64,000 bases of DNA, taken from NCBI RefSeq assembly GCF_004115155.1, contig NZ_RDSM01000002.1, positions 124,001 through 188,000 of the forward strand. The letters run 5' to 3'. The translations under genes were made by a program, and so were the position numbers. Positions 17,275 through 25,095 of this stretch are shown here, piece after piece. The first letter of the stretch is position 1. Each line of letters opens with the position of its first letter. Origin of the DNA: Granulicella sibirica (GTDB lineage Bacteria > Acidobacteriota > Terriglobia > Terriglobales > Acidobacteriaceae). The notes beneath the pieces were generated by a model. The model was not told the DNA's origin. It was given only the letters and a program-made list of their open reading frames with translations, and ran no database searches.

Positions 17275-17868
17275 CTACGAGCGCCTTGGCAGGCGGACGG
17301 CTGAGACGATTCCCGCCGCGGCAGCTACTTTGATCACTTCGCCAGGCAGGAACGGAAGTACCGCTGAGTACATCGTCGCGGTAGGGGTGAGGTGGAGGAA
17401 ATGCGCGAGCCAGGTGGCTCCCATGACGAAGAAGAAGAGGCTGGCGACCGCGCCGGCGAAGCAGGCCGAGGCGAATCGAACGCGCTGCGATCCGGCTGTC
17501 CGAACGAGAGCGCCGGCCGTCGCCGCCGCCAGGGGGTAGGAGAAGAGGTATCCGGCCGTCGGCCCGAGAAGCTGTGCGAGTCCGCCGGGACCCTGGGGGC
17601 TGAAGACCGGCATGCCTGCCGCGCCTTCCGCAAGGTAGAGAACCATGGCGGAAAATCCTGCGACCGGTCCGAGGGTCAGGCCAACGAGAAGGACGCCAAA
17701 GGTGATCAGCGAAAGAGGGACGGGCGTGAAGAACAGAGGAATGGAGACATGGGCACAGATCGCGAGGAACCCGGTCGCCGCGACGACCAGCGCCGCTTTG
17801 CCTGCGAGGGTGTCCTGGAACGCCGCGGTGGGTGCCGCGGTGAGGGTCGTGGGAAGAGTCGACTGCAT
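17275..17868 (-). CDS. bioY: BioY-family biotin transporter, substrate-binding membrane component
   Basis: Integral membrane S-component that binds biotin for uptake, alone or with an energy-coupling factor module. The 197-residue protein has about six hydrophobic segments and BioY motifs (FTPVPLSLITFGVLLVGLTL, LYLAEGAAGMPVFS, GPTAGYLFSYPLAA, FLPGEVIKVAAAA). I start at the ATG at 17868, which has AAAGGATC upstream; the open frame continues 22 codons further but without signs of coding. No ATPase or T-component gene is nearby, and no biotin operator is recognisable upstream. It follows a small membrane-protein gene by 43 bp and may be co-transcribed with it. Confidence 0.92.
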   Translation of the reverse strand: MQSTLPTTLTAAPTAAFQDTLAGKAALVVAATGFLAICAHVSIPLFFTPVPLSLITFGVLLVGLTLGPVAGFSAMVLYLAEGAAGMPVFSPQGPGGLAQLLGPTAGYLFSYPLAAATAGALVRTAGSQRVRFASACFAGAVASLFFFVMGATWLAHFLHLTPTATMYSAVLPFLPGEVIKVAAAAGIVSAVRLPRRS

Positions 17869-17911
17869 GAGAGATCCTTTCAAAAGATCGATGCGCGGCG
17901 CGGTGCGGCGG

Positions 17912-18070
17912 CTAGAGGTGCTTCGGGGTCGCATTGCCGGTCGGGCTGCCGAGGGCGGAAGACTCTGCCTGTTCCGGGCGATGGCTCTTGCGTACGTGGC
18001 GGGCTATCGAAAAGGCAGCCCAGAGAAGTGCGAGGAAGGAAAAGATCGAGATGGCGAAGAGAATACCCAT
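17912..18070 (-). CDS. Small single-span membrane protein (52 residues)
   Basis: A short frame starting ATG at 18070 and ending TAG at 17912 encodes a hydrophobic N-terminal helix (MGILFAISIFSFLALLWAAF), then a basic stretch (IARHVRKSH) and a polar tail, a plausible membrane-anchored small protein. Third codon positions are mostly C/G as in the neighbours, supporting real coding. It is the only candidate in the 381-bp gap between bioY and the FtsB-like gene. No strong ribosome-binding site is seen. I do not recognise a family; position suggests co-transcription with bioY. Confidence 0.5.
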   Translation of the reverse strand: MGILFAISIFSFLALLWAAFSIARHVRKSHRPEQAESSALGSPTGNATPKHL

Positions 18071-18249
18071 CGGCAAGAGACAGGATATCAACTGCCGGGA
18101 GTTCGTGCACCCGAATCGCTGAGGCGGTCCTTTCTTGAAGCCGGATCAATCCGGGACGTACGACTTTTGGGCCGGTAGAAGCTTGGTTCCTCTCGCGAAG
18201 TCAGGCGATTTTTCTTGACGCGTCTACCACGCAACGATGTACTTGGAGC

Positions 18250-18648
18250 ATGAGCAGCACAGACAGTTCGTGGGCCCGCGGACGCTTCGCCCAGTCACTG
18301 AAGCACGGGGCGCTCAAGGTCTACACTGGCCGTCGCAAGGTCGCTACGGTGACTGCGGCTGTGCTCGCGATCGGGCTCGGGTACCATGTTGTTTTTGGGC
18401 ATAACGGACTGATCGTCTACAAGCAGAAGCGCGATGAGGCCATCTCGCTCGAGAATCAACTTCAGGCACTTCGCCGTGAGAACGACGGGCTCAAGGATCA
18501 CACGGAGCGGCTACAGAGCGATCCGAACGCGATCGAGCACCAGGCGCGGGAAGAACTTCATTACACCCGCCCCGGTGAGGTCATTTTCACCCTTCCGTCT
18601 CCGCCGCCCGCGGAGAAGCAGGGGACCGGTTCCGCCTCCAATCAGTAA
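18250..18648 (+). CDS. ftsB: FtsB/DivIC-family septum formation initiator
   Basis: Bitopic division protein expected to join FtsL and FtsQ at the septum. The 132-residue protein has a basic cytosolic N-terminus, one membrane span (about residues 31-50, VTAAVLAIGLGYHVV) and then a coiled coil (about 56-90, RDEAISLENQLQALRREN). The DivIC-type end follows (AIEHQAREELHYTRPGEVIF). The proline-rich C-terminal tail is not conserved. It stands alone: no enolase or other cell-division gene is adjacent. The DivIC and FtsB families overlap, so the symbol is a family-level choice. Confidence 0.85.
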   Translation: MSSTDSSWARGRFAQSLKHGALKVYTGRRKVATVTAAVLAIGLGYHVVFGHNGLIVYKQKRDEAISLENQLQALRRENDGLKDHTERLQSDPNAIEHQAREELHYTRPGEVIFTLPSPPPAEKQGTGSASNQ

Positions 18649-18705
18649 TTACGCGCGCGGCGTTCTCGAAAGCATCCGCCGGGTGACCGGACGCGTCTTC
18701 CAAGT

Positions 18706-19536
18706 ATGAGCGTGCTGGACAGGACTCCGCCAACAGCGGATCATCGCATTCACTATGGGGCGGGCGAGCTGCAGTTCGGGGATCTCTGGATTCCGGCCGG
18801 GGCGATTCACGGCACATTACCGCTCGTTGTCTTCATCCACGGTGGCTGGTGGCGATCAGAGTTCGATCTGGCATACGGCGGTCACCTTTGCGCCGCGTTG
18901 AAGGCGGACGGATTCCCGGTCTGGTCGATCGAATACCGTCGTGTCGGGTACACCGGTGGGGGGTGGCCTACGACGTTTCAGGATGTCGCCGCCGGATTTG
19001 ACTACATCGCGACTCTCGCGAAGAGCTATCCCATCGACCTCCAAAGGGTTGTTGCTACTGGGCACTCGGCCGGGGGACACCTCGCTTTCTGGCTGGCGGG
19101 ACGCCACCATGTCCCTCATGACAGCCCTCTTGCGCAGCCGCCGCCGCGCGTGATGCCACGTGCCGTGATCGGGCTGGCCGCTGCGGCGGATCTTCGGCTA
19201 ACAGCAGATCTTGCGGGATACTTTACCTTTGCCCACGATAAGCAGGAGGTTTACCGGCTCATAGGCGGATCGCCCGATCAGGTGCCGGACAGGTACAAGG
19301 CTGGAAATCCGGGTGATCTGCTTCCGTTCAACATCCCGCAGACTCTGATCCAGGGAAGCGAAGACGGGCAGATTCCTCCGACTCTTCCCGGGCGCTGGGC
19401 AGAGCAGGCGCGACGGCAGGGGGATCCGGTGACCGTTACGATCGTTCAGGGTGCCGACCATTTTGACGTCGTCGACCCGCTGAGCGAGGCGTGGTCATTC
19501 GTGCGGAACGCGGTGAAGATGGCATGTGGCTCGTGA
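18706..19536 (+). CDS. Alpha/beta-hydrolase (esterase/BD-FAE-like)
   Basis: Cytosolic esterase-like protein of 276 residues. It has the oxyanion-hole motif FIHGGWWRS near residue 45, the nucleophile elbow GHSAGGH near residue 122, an acid in GSEDGQIPP and the His in GADHFDV, completing a catalytic triad. This pattern matches the BD-FAE/HSL group and arylformamidase-like (kynurenine formamidase) enzymes; the substrate is not determined. It begins 57 bp after the FtsB-like gene. Two intrinsic terminators follow directly. Confidence 0.85.
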   Translation: MSVLDRTPPTADHRIHYGAGELQFGDLWIPAGAIHGTLPLVVFIHGGWWRSEFDLAYGGHLCAALKADGFPVWSIEYRRVGYTGGGWPTTFQDVAAGFDYIATLAKSYPIDLQRVVATGHSAGGHLAFWLAGRHHVPHDSPLAQPPPRVMPRAVIGLAAAADLRLTADLAGYFTFAHDKQEVYRLIGGSPDQVPDRYKAGNPGDLLPFNIPQTLIQGSEDGQIPPTLPGRWAEQARRQGDPVTVTIVQGADHFDVVDPLSEAWSFVRNAVKMACGS

Positions 19537-19591
19537 GCGCAGAGTCGCTCTTCTTGACAATCGGGATACACTGAAGGGGCTAGAGTCACTG

Positions 19592-19615
19592 AGCCCGGCC
19601 CCGAGCCGGGCTTTT
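19592..19615 (+). terminator. Intrinsic terminator 1 after the alpha/beta-hydrolase gene
   Basis: An 8-bp perfect GC stem (AGCCCGGC with GCCGGGCT), loop of 5 nt, followed by TTTT. It sits 55 bp past the stop codon of the hydrolase gene on the same strand. Confidence 0.85.
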
Positions 19616-19621
19616 CCTTGT

Positions 19622-19656
19622 GCGGGACTTGGCACGAAGTCCCCGCTTATCCTTTT
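19622..19656 (+). terminator. Intrinsic terminator 2 (tandem)
   Basis: GCGGGACTT pairs with AAGTCCCCGC (one bulged C) around a 6-nt loop and is followed by TTATCCTTTTT. It comes 10 nt after terminator 1 and appears to act as a backup. Confidence 0.7.
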
Positions 19657-19678
19657 TAGTTTGAAGACTTTAGGACTC

Positions 19679-19709
19679 TTTGGCGAGGTGGGATACCCAA
19701 CTCGCCAAA
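19679..19709. other. Strong hairpin in the leader of the flavin-reductase-like gene
   Basis: TTTGGCGAG pairs perfectly with CTCGCCAAA; inside, TGGG pairs with CCCA around an ATA loop, with one G/A mismatch. It has no T tract, so it is not an ordinary terminator. It ends 20 nt before the start codon at 19730, close to the ribosome-binding site, and could affect translation or mRNA stability. Confidence 0.6.
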
Positions 19710-19729
19710 GACACGCCGGAGACGCGCTG

Positions 19730-20362
19730 ATGCACATCGATATTGAAAAGGCGACCGCACGCGAAAAATATAATCTGCTGATTGGCCTCGTCGCCCCCCG
19801 CCCGATTGCATGGGTCACCAGTATGGACGAGGATGGCGCCCTGAATGCCGCTCCATTCAGCGCCTATAACTATCTCTGCACCGACCCGCCGATCATCGGC
19901 ATGGGAGTGATGGAGAAGGGTGAGTTTGTGCCCAAGGACACGGCCCGCAACATCCGGCGGACAGGCGAGTTCGTCGTGAATGTTGTGACCGAGGATCTTC
20001 TGCATGAGATGAACATCTGTGCGACGGATTTTCCGCCTGGGGTGAACGAGCTGGAGATGGCGGGCCTGACGACGGCCCCTTCGACGATCGTGAAGGTGCC
20101 GCGCATTGCTCAGGCGCACGCCGCCCTCGAGTGCCGCGAGTTCACCACCCTTGCGGTGGGTCGCTCACACATCATCCTCGGCCAGGTCGTGGCGATGTAT
20201 ATCGAGGACCGCTTCGTCAACCCGGACGGCCCCTACGTCCTCGCCGAAGAGCTTCACGCGATCGGCCGGATGAATGGCCTTGGATCATACGTAAAGACGA
20301 ATGGAGCCTTTGTGCAGGAGCCCAGGATTCCGTATTCGGAGTGGCTGAAGGGCAAGCGGTAG
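19730..20362 (+). CDS. Flavin reductase-like FMN-binding split-barrel protein
   Basis: Predicted FMN-dependent reductase of the flavin reductase-like family, supplying reduced flavin or reducing small organics in the cytosol. The 210-residue protein shows VAPRPIAWVTSMDEDGALNA, NAAPFSAYNYLCTDPPIIG and ARNIRRTGEFVVNVV, the FMN-binding region of the family. I start at the ATG at 19730 because GGAGA lies 7 nt upstream; an open frame reaching back to 19526 crosses two terminators and a hairpin and is not coding. The stop directly abuts the end of the convergent mlaF gene, with no terminator between. Confidence 0.88.
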   Translation: MHIDIEKATAREKYNLLIGLVAPRPIAWVTSMDEDGALNAAPFSAYNYLCTDPPIIGMGVMEKGEFVPKDTARNIRRTGEFVVNVVTEDLLHEMNICATDFPPGVNELEMAGLTTAPSTIVKVPRIAQAHAALECREFTTLAVGRSHIILGQVVAMYIEDRFVNPDGPYVLAEELHAIGRMNGLGSYVKTNGAFVQEPRIPYSEWLKGKR

Positions 20363-21193
20363 CTAGGAAAGGTACTGCTTGAGCCAGGGATCTTCCGAAT
20401 GGACCAGTTCCTCTGTGCTTCCCTCAAAGACTATCTTGCCCTCGTTCAGCACGAGGAACTTGGTGCTGTCCTCGATGCCGCCGTTCGGAATAGGCTCCAT
20501 CTTGTCCGCCTCGACGTTAAAGCGGTGCGTGGCCAAAGTGAAGGCATCTTGTAGCCGGTGCGTGATGAGCAGGGATGTCGTGTGCGAGACGTCCCGCTGT
20601 TTGACGACTAGTTCTACGATCGTGGTCGAGGTGATCGGGTCCAGACCGCCGGTCGGCGAGTCGTAGAGAATCAGGTCCGGCTTGGTGATAATCGCGCGGG
20701 CGATGGAGACGCGGCGGCGCATTCCTCCCGAAAGCTCCGAGGGGAACTTCGAGATAGCGGTCGGAAGGGCCACGAAGTTGAGCACCTCCTCCACTCTCCT
20801 GTGGGACTCATCGCGCGGTACGCGCTCTTCGTTCAAGCGATAGGCGACATTGTCTTCGACGGTCAGCGAATCGAAGAGAGCGGACTCCTGGAAGACCATT
20901 CCGATGCGGTTCCGCAGCTTGAAGCGGTCGGTCTCGCGCATCCGGGTGATGTTCTCGCCGAAGACGGTGATGGTCCCAGAATCGGGCTCGAGCAGCCCAT
21001 CGACGAGCTTGAGGAGGACGGATTTGCCCGTTCCCGCTGGTCCGAGGATGATGAGTTGCTGCCCTCGCTCGACCTGGAAGGAGATATTCTCGAGCACGGG
21101 CTTGACGTCGAAGCGAATCGAGACGTTGTCGAAGACGACTACGGGACCGGAAGGAATATTCGCCGTATCAGGCGGAGTCTGGGGGTCGGCCAT
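20363..21193 (-). CDS. mlaF: MlaF-type ABC transporter ATP-binding protein (phospholipid/organic solvent transport)
   Basis: ATPase of a Mla/Ttg2-type lipid transporter that moves phospholipids between the two membranes, working with the MlaE permease encoded just upstream. It has Walker A (GPAGTGKSV), the Q-loop (VFQESALFDSL), the signature LSGGMRRR, a D-loop and H-loop His (LLITHRL). The Walker B stretch reads LILYDSPTGGLDP: the catalytic Glu normally after Asp is Ser, which I confirmed at the DNA level. The start is the ATG at 21193 with GGGAGG 8 nt upstream, giving 276 residues. MlaD and MlaC partners are not in the window. Confidence 0.88.
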   Translation of the reverse strand: MADPQTPPDTANIPSGPVVVFDNVSIRFDVKPVLENISFQVERGQQLIILGPAGTGKSVLLKLVDGLLEPDSGTITVFGENITRMRETDRFKLRNRIGMVFQESALFDSLTVEDNVAYRLNEERVPRDESHRRVEEVLNFVALPTAISKFPSELSGGMRRRVSIARAIITKPDLILYDSPTGGLDPITSTTIVELVVKQRDVSHTTSLLITHRLQDAFTLATHRFNVEADKMEPIPNGGIEDSTKFLVLNEGKIVFEGSTEELVHSEDPWLKQYLS

Positions 21194-21198
21194 TCCGC

Positions 21199-21978
21199 TT
21201 ACCTCCCGAAGATCCCGATCATGGTTCGGCTGATCAGAAAGTCCACGATGATGATGAAGACCGAGGAGAAGACGACAGCCTGGGTCGTGGCGCGGCCTAC
21301 GCCTTGGGTGCCTCCCTTGGTGTTCATTCCGAAGTAGCACCCGACGCTCGAAATGATGAAACCGAAGAAGAGCGGTTTGGTGAGGCCCTGGGTTACGTCG
21401 GCGTAGACAAGCGCGCGGTAGGAGTTGTGGAAGTAGGAACTGGCGTTCAGGCCAAGCAGGAAGACGCTCACCAGGGCCCCGCCTGCGACGCCGACCGCGT
21501 CTGAGAGAATCGTCAGGAAGAAGAGCATGAAGACCGTGGCGACGACCCGCGGGGTGACGAGTTTGCGGACCGGGTCGGTGCCGAGAGCACGCATGGCGTC
21601 GATCTGCTCGGTGACCTTCATGGAGCCGAGTTCGGAGGCCATCCCGGAGGCGTTGCGGCCCGAGACCATGAGCCCGGTGAGCACGGGACCGAGTTCCTTG
21701 ACCATCGAAAGGGCGACGAGGTTGCCGGTCATGCTGACGGCACCGAAGGCCTCAAGCGATGTCGCGGATTGCAGGGCGAGTACGCAGCCGGTAAAAAACC
21801 CCGTGAGCACGACGATCGGCAGGGACCCAAAGCCGATCGAATCCATCTGGGTGAAGATGTCGGCCCAGTAGCGGGGCGCGGAGAAGAGGTTCGCGAACGA
21901 CCGTCCAGCCAGAATGGAATAGTCCTGGATGGCGCCAACTCTCTCTTTGACGAAGACCTCTGGGGACACGAATGGCAT
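21199..21978 (-). CDS. mlaE: MlaE-family ABC transporter permease
   Basis: Inner-membrane permease partner of the downstream ATPase; the stop is 5 bp from its start, so the two are translationally linked. The 259-residue protein has five to six hydrophobic spans and the MlaE/DUF140 landmarks (LTGFFTGCVLALQSATSLEA, the loop SELGSMKVTEQIDAMRALGT that contacts the ATPase, and TPRVVATVFMLFFLTI). The ribosome-binding site at 21978 is weak. It is divergent from the alcohol dehydrogenase gene of the hopanoid block (116-bp gap), which may be relevant because both concern membrane lipids. Confidence 0.92.
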   Translation of the reverse strand: MPFVSPEVFVKERVGAIQDYSILAGRSFANLFSAPRYWADIFTQMDSIGFGSLPIVVLTGFFTGCVLALQSATSLEAFGAVSMTGNLVALSMVKELGPVLTGLMVSGRNASGMASELGSMKVTEQIDAMRALGTDPVRKLVTPRVVATVFMLFFLTILSDAVGVAGGALVSVFLLGLNASSYFHNSYRALVYADVTQGLTKPLFFGFIISSVGCYFGMNTKGGTQGVGRATTQAVVFSSVFIIIVDFLISRTMIGIFGR

Positions 21979-22094
21979 CAGTTATGTGGCTCAGACTATC
22001 AGATGCAGGCAGTTGGCGACGGACTGCAAAAATCCCGGGCCAGCTTAGAACCGCGTTGTGCAAGGAGAACGCCGGGAGGTGAGAAGATAGAAAG

Positions 22095-23162
22095 GTGACG
22101 GCGGAGATGACAGCGGCGGTTCTGTACGGGAAGGAAGATCTGCGGCTGGAGCAGGTTGCGATTCCGGAAGCTTGCAAGGGCGAGATCATTGTCCAGGTGG
22201 GCGCGGCCCTCACCTGCGGGACGGACCTGAAGGTCTATCGGCGGGGTTATCACGCCGCGATGGGCAAACCTCCCATGTTGTTCGGGCATGAAGTGGCAGG
22301 GACGGTGGTTGAGGTCGGCGATACGGTTTCGAAGTTCCACGTCGGGGATCGCGTGGTACCGTTGAACTCCGCGCCCTGCGACGTGTGCTTCTTCTGCCGG
22401 CACGGACAACAGAACCTCTGCGAAGACCTGCTCTTCAACAATGGAGCCTATGCCGAGTACCTCCGCGTTCCGGCGCGAATCGTCGAGAAGAACACGCTCC
22501 TGATCCCAGATTGCATCCCGTTCGAACATGCCGCGCTGACCGAGCCGCTTGCCTGTGCGGTGCGTGGGTTCGAGGAGAGCGGGGCCAAGGCGGGCGACAC
22601 AATGATCGTGATCGGAGCCGGGCCTCTTGGGCTGATGCTGATGCACGTCGCGGAGCTTGCCGGCGTGTCCGTGATCGCGGTGGTTAAGCGGGCGGACCAG
22701 GTGGAGGTGGCGAGGATCTTTGGCGCTCGCGACGTCCTGCGGTTGGATCAGGTGGGAGATATCGTTCTTGCCGCTCGTACGCTTACGCCCTCGGCGCGTG
22801 GAGCTGATGTTGTGATCGAGGCCGTCGCGGTGCCCGAGACGTGGGAGTGGGCCGTCGATATGGTCCGCAAAGGCGGTGTCGTGAACTTCTTCGGCGGGCC
22901 ACCGTCGGGAACCAAGGTCCAGTTGGATACCAATCGGCTTCACTACGGCGACATCACGCTGAAGGCGAGTTTTCACCATACGCCTGCGACTTGCCGGACC
23001 GCGTTTGATCTCGTGACGAGCGGGCGGTTCAAGTGTGCGGAGTACATCACCGGGCGGGTTGGCCTCGAGGAGATTTCAAAGGTGTTTCCGCGCATGATGG
23101 TACGGAGTGGCAGCGTCCGCGATATCAAGACGGCGGTCTTCCCTGGCGGGAGACTGGTATGA
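22095..23162 (+). CDS. Zinc-dependent medium-chain alcohol dehydrogenase, coupled to hpnC
   Basis: NAD(P)-dependent dehydrogenase of the MDR/sorbitol-threonine dehydrogenase type. Catalytic zinc ligands are visible in TCGTDLK and GHEVAG, structural zinc ligands in CDVCFFCRHGQQNLC, and the Rossmann motif is GAGPLGLM. It is 355 residues if translation starts at the GTG at 22095; an ATG four codons later is nearly as good. Its TGA overlaps the ATG of hpnC (ATGA), so it is translated with the squalene genes. Similar dehydrogenases occur beside hpn genes in some acidobacteria from general knowledge, but a substrate in hopanoid synthesis has not been established here. Confidence 0.88.
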   Translation: MTAEMTAAVLYGKEDLRLEQVAIPEACKGEIIVQVGAALTCGTDLKVYRRGYHAAMGKPPMLFGHEVAGTVVEVGDTVSKFHVGDRVVPLNSAPCDVCFFCRHGQQNLCEDLLFNNGAYAEYLRVPARIVEKNTLLIPDCIPFEHAALTEPLACAVRGFEESGAKAGDTMIVIGAGPLGLMLMHVAELAGVSVIAVVKRADQVEVARIFGARDVLRLDQVGDIVLAARTLTPSARGADVVIEAVAVPETWEWAVDMVRKGGVVNFFGGPPSGTKVQLDTNRLHYGDITLKASFHHTPATCRTAFDLVTSGRFKCAEYITGRVGLEEISKVFPRMMVRSGSVRDIKTAVFPGGRLV

Positions 23163-24145
23163 GCGAGACGGTGCAGATGTCTGCGAGGGCGCTGGACCAC
23201 GGCGCGAGTTGGGTTGACCCGTTGCATGACGGGCCAGAAGCTTATCGCACTCCTGAAGAGCGACCTACGCTTGCCGAGGCGCAGGCGTGGTGCAAGCAAC
23301 TCGCGGGGTCGCACTACGAGAACTTTCACGTGGCGACGTTCTTTCTCCCGCGCGCGGTGCGGCCACACTTCGAGAGCATCTATGCGTACTGCCGTGTCGC
23401 CGACGACCTGGGGGACGAGGTTTCGGATGTCCGTGTGGCTTCGCGGCTTCTGGCTGCCTTTGGAGACATGCTGGATGAGTGCTACGACGCTCCAGAGCGG
23501 TCGCGTCATCCCGTCTTCGTTGCCCTACGCGAGACGATTGTGGCGTGCGATCTTCCACGTCAGCTCTTCCTCGATCTCCTGATAGCGTTCCAGATGGATC
23601 AGATAAAGACCGAGTACGCGACGATGGGTGAGTTGATTGAATACTCCAGGTACTCAGCGAATCCAGTAGGACGGCTCGTGCTGATGGTCTGCGGGTATCG
23701 CGAAGAGCCGCTTGGCCTGCTGTCGGATAAGGTGTGCACAGCATTGCAGCTTGCAAACTTCTGGCAGGATGTCGTGGAAGACGCGGAGCGGGGAAGACGT
23801 TATCTGCCTGCCGTTGTTATGGAGCGTTGCGGAGTCGACGAGGGGCAGATCCTGGGGCGCGTGTTTACTCCGGAGTTCCGGCTGATGATGGAGAGCCTTG
23901 TCGGAGAGACGCGTGCGATGCTGCGCGAAGGCAGCGTGTTGAATGGCCTCGTTGATCGTGAGTTGGCTGTGTCGCTCAATCTCTTCACCAACGGCGGAGA
24001 GGCGATCCTCGATGGTATCGAGGCGCAGGGATACGACGTACTTCGCGGACGCCCGGTCGTGACGAAGGCGAAGAAGGTCTTACTTCTCATGGGGGCGTTG
24101 GGTGGGAAGATGCGTGCTTCGCTCGGCGGGGGACGCAGGCGTTGA
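23159..24145 (+). CDS. hpnC: HpnC, hydroxysqualene synthase-type (squalene biosynthesis)
   Basis: Second step of the three-enzyme HpnCDE route: converts presqualene diphosphate to hydroxysqualene. It belongs to the squalene/phytoene synthase family, with both Asp-rich regions (YCRVADDLGDEV and ANFWQDVVEDAERGRRYLP). The C-terminal region, with GLVDRELAVSLNLFTNGGEA, matches HpnC rather than HpnD. The ATG at 23159 has GGGAG 7 nt upstream and overlaps the dehydrogenase stop; 328 residues is slightly longer than usual. Its own stop overlaps the start of hpnD. The product feeds squalene for hopanoids; no cyclase gene lies in the window. Confidence 0.92.
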   Translation: MSETVQMSARALDHGASWVDPLHDGPEAYRTPEERPTLAEAQAWCKQLAGSHYENFHVATFFLPRAVRPHFESIYAYCRVADDLGDEVSDVRVASRLLAAFGDMLDECYDAPERSRHPVFVALRETIVACDLPRQLFLDLLIAFQMDQIKTEYATMGELIEYSRYSANPVGRLVLMVCGYREEPLGLLSDKVCTALQLANFWQDVVEDAERGRRYLPAVVMERCGVDEGQILGRVFTPEFRLMMESLVGETRAMLREGSVLNGLVDRELAVSLNLFTNGGEAILDGIEAQGYDVLRGRPVVTKAKKVLLLMGALGGKMRASLGGGRRR

Positions 24146-25095
24146 GCTCTGAGTTGACCGTGGACGAAGCGTACGCGGCATGTCGTGTGATCGCCCGTCG
24201 TGAAGCGAAGAACTTCTACTACGCGTTCCGTGTGCTTCCGAAGCATAAGAGCGATGCCATGTGCGCGGTGTATGCGTTCATGCGCAAGGCTGATGACTTG
24301 TCCGATGACGAGTCGATGAGCCTCGAAGCGAGGAGAGCGGCCATGGCTGGCTGGCTCGAAGACTGGCGTGCGGCACGAGTGGGTGGGCCCACGAACGATC
24401 CGGTGTTTCTGGCTGTGTCCGATGCACAGAAGCGGTTCGCTATCTCCGATGAACTGCTGGAGGATCTTGTCCGGGGAACGTGCATGGATCTCGAGGAGAC
24501 TCAGGCTGGAACGACGGTTTTGGAGGACGCGAGTCTTGGCGCGTCAGGGCCTAAGAGCTTTCAGGTATACGAAGACTTCGATAAGCTGTATCGCTATTGC
24601 TACCTGGTCGCGTCGGTCGTTGGCCTGGTCTGCATCAAGGTCTTCGGGTACAGCGATGCTCGTGCGGAGAAGCTGGCCGAAGAGACCGGAGTCGCGTTCC
24701 AACTTACGAATATCCTTCGTGACGTGAAGGAAGATGCGGAACGCGGGCGCGTGTATCTGCCGCTTGAGGACATGCGCCGTGCGCAGGTCGGTCTTGGGAG
24801 TATCTTGACCTCGGTGATGGGACGCGGGAAGCCTGCGTGCGTCGGGCCTTTGATGGAGCTCGAGGCGGATCGGGCGCGAGCTTACTATGGCTCGGCTGAT
24901 CGGCTTCTGCCTATGATCGATCGGGACGGCCGTGCGGCGCTTTGGGTGATGGTGACGATCTACCGGGAGCTGCTTGAGAAGATTACGGCGAATGGGTACT
25001 CGGTTACGGAACGAACGCGGGTTTCGACGCTGCGGAAGCTCACGATCCTGGTCCAGGGAACGGCAATGGCAGTTTGGTTCCGGGTGACCGCGTGA
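24142..25095 (+). CDS. hpnD: HpnD, presqualene diphosphate synthase
   Basis: Condenses two farnesyl diphosphates into presqualene diphosphate, the entry step of the HpnCDE route. Squalene/phytoene synthase family, with Asp motifs FMRKADDLSDDES and LTNILRDVKEDAERGRVYLP and YGSADRLLPMIDRDGR near the end. I use the TTG at 24142, which overlaps the hpnC stop and has GGGGGA 8 nt upstream; another TTG lies four codons later. The 317-residue length is normal. The end overlaps the GTG start of hpnE, so the four genes from 22095 to 26483 form one unit with every junction overlapping. Confidence 0.92.
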   Translation: MSSELTVDEAYAACRVIARREAKNFYYAFRVLPKHKSDAMCAVYAFMRKADDLSDDESMSLEARRAAMAGWLEDWRAARVGGPTNDPVFLAVSDAQKRFAISDELLEDLVRGTCMDLEETQAGTTVLEDASLGASGPKSFQVYEDFDKLYRYCYLVASVVGLVCIKVFGYSDARAEKLAEETGVAFQLTNILRDVKEDAERGRVYLPLEDMRRAQVGLGSILTSVMGRGKPACVGPLMELEADRARAYYGSADRLLPMIDRDGRAALWVMVTIYRELLEKITANGYSVTERTRVSTLRKLTILVQGTAMAVWFRVTA

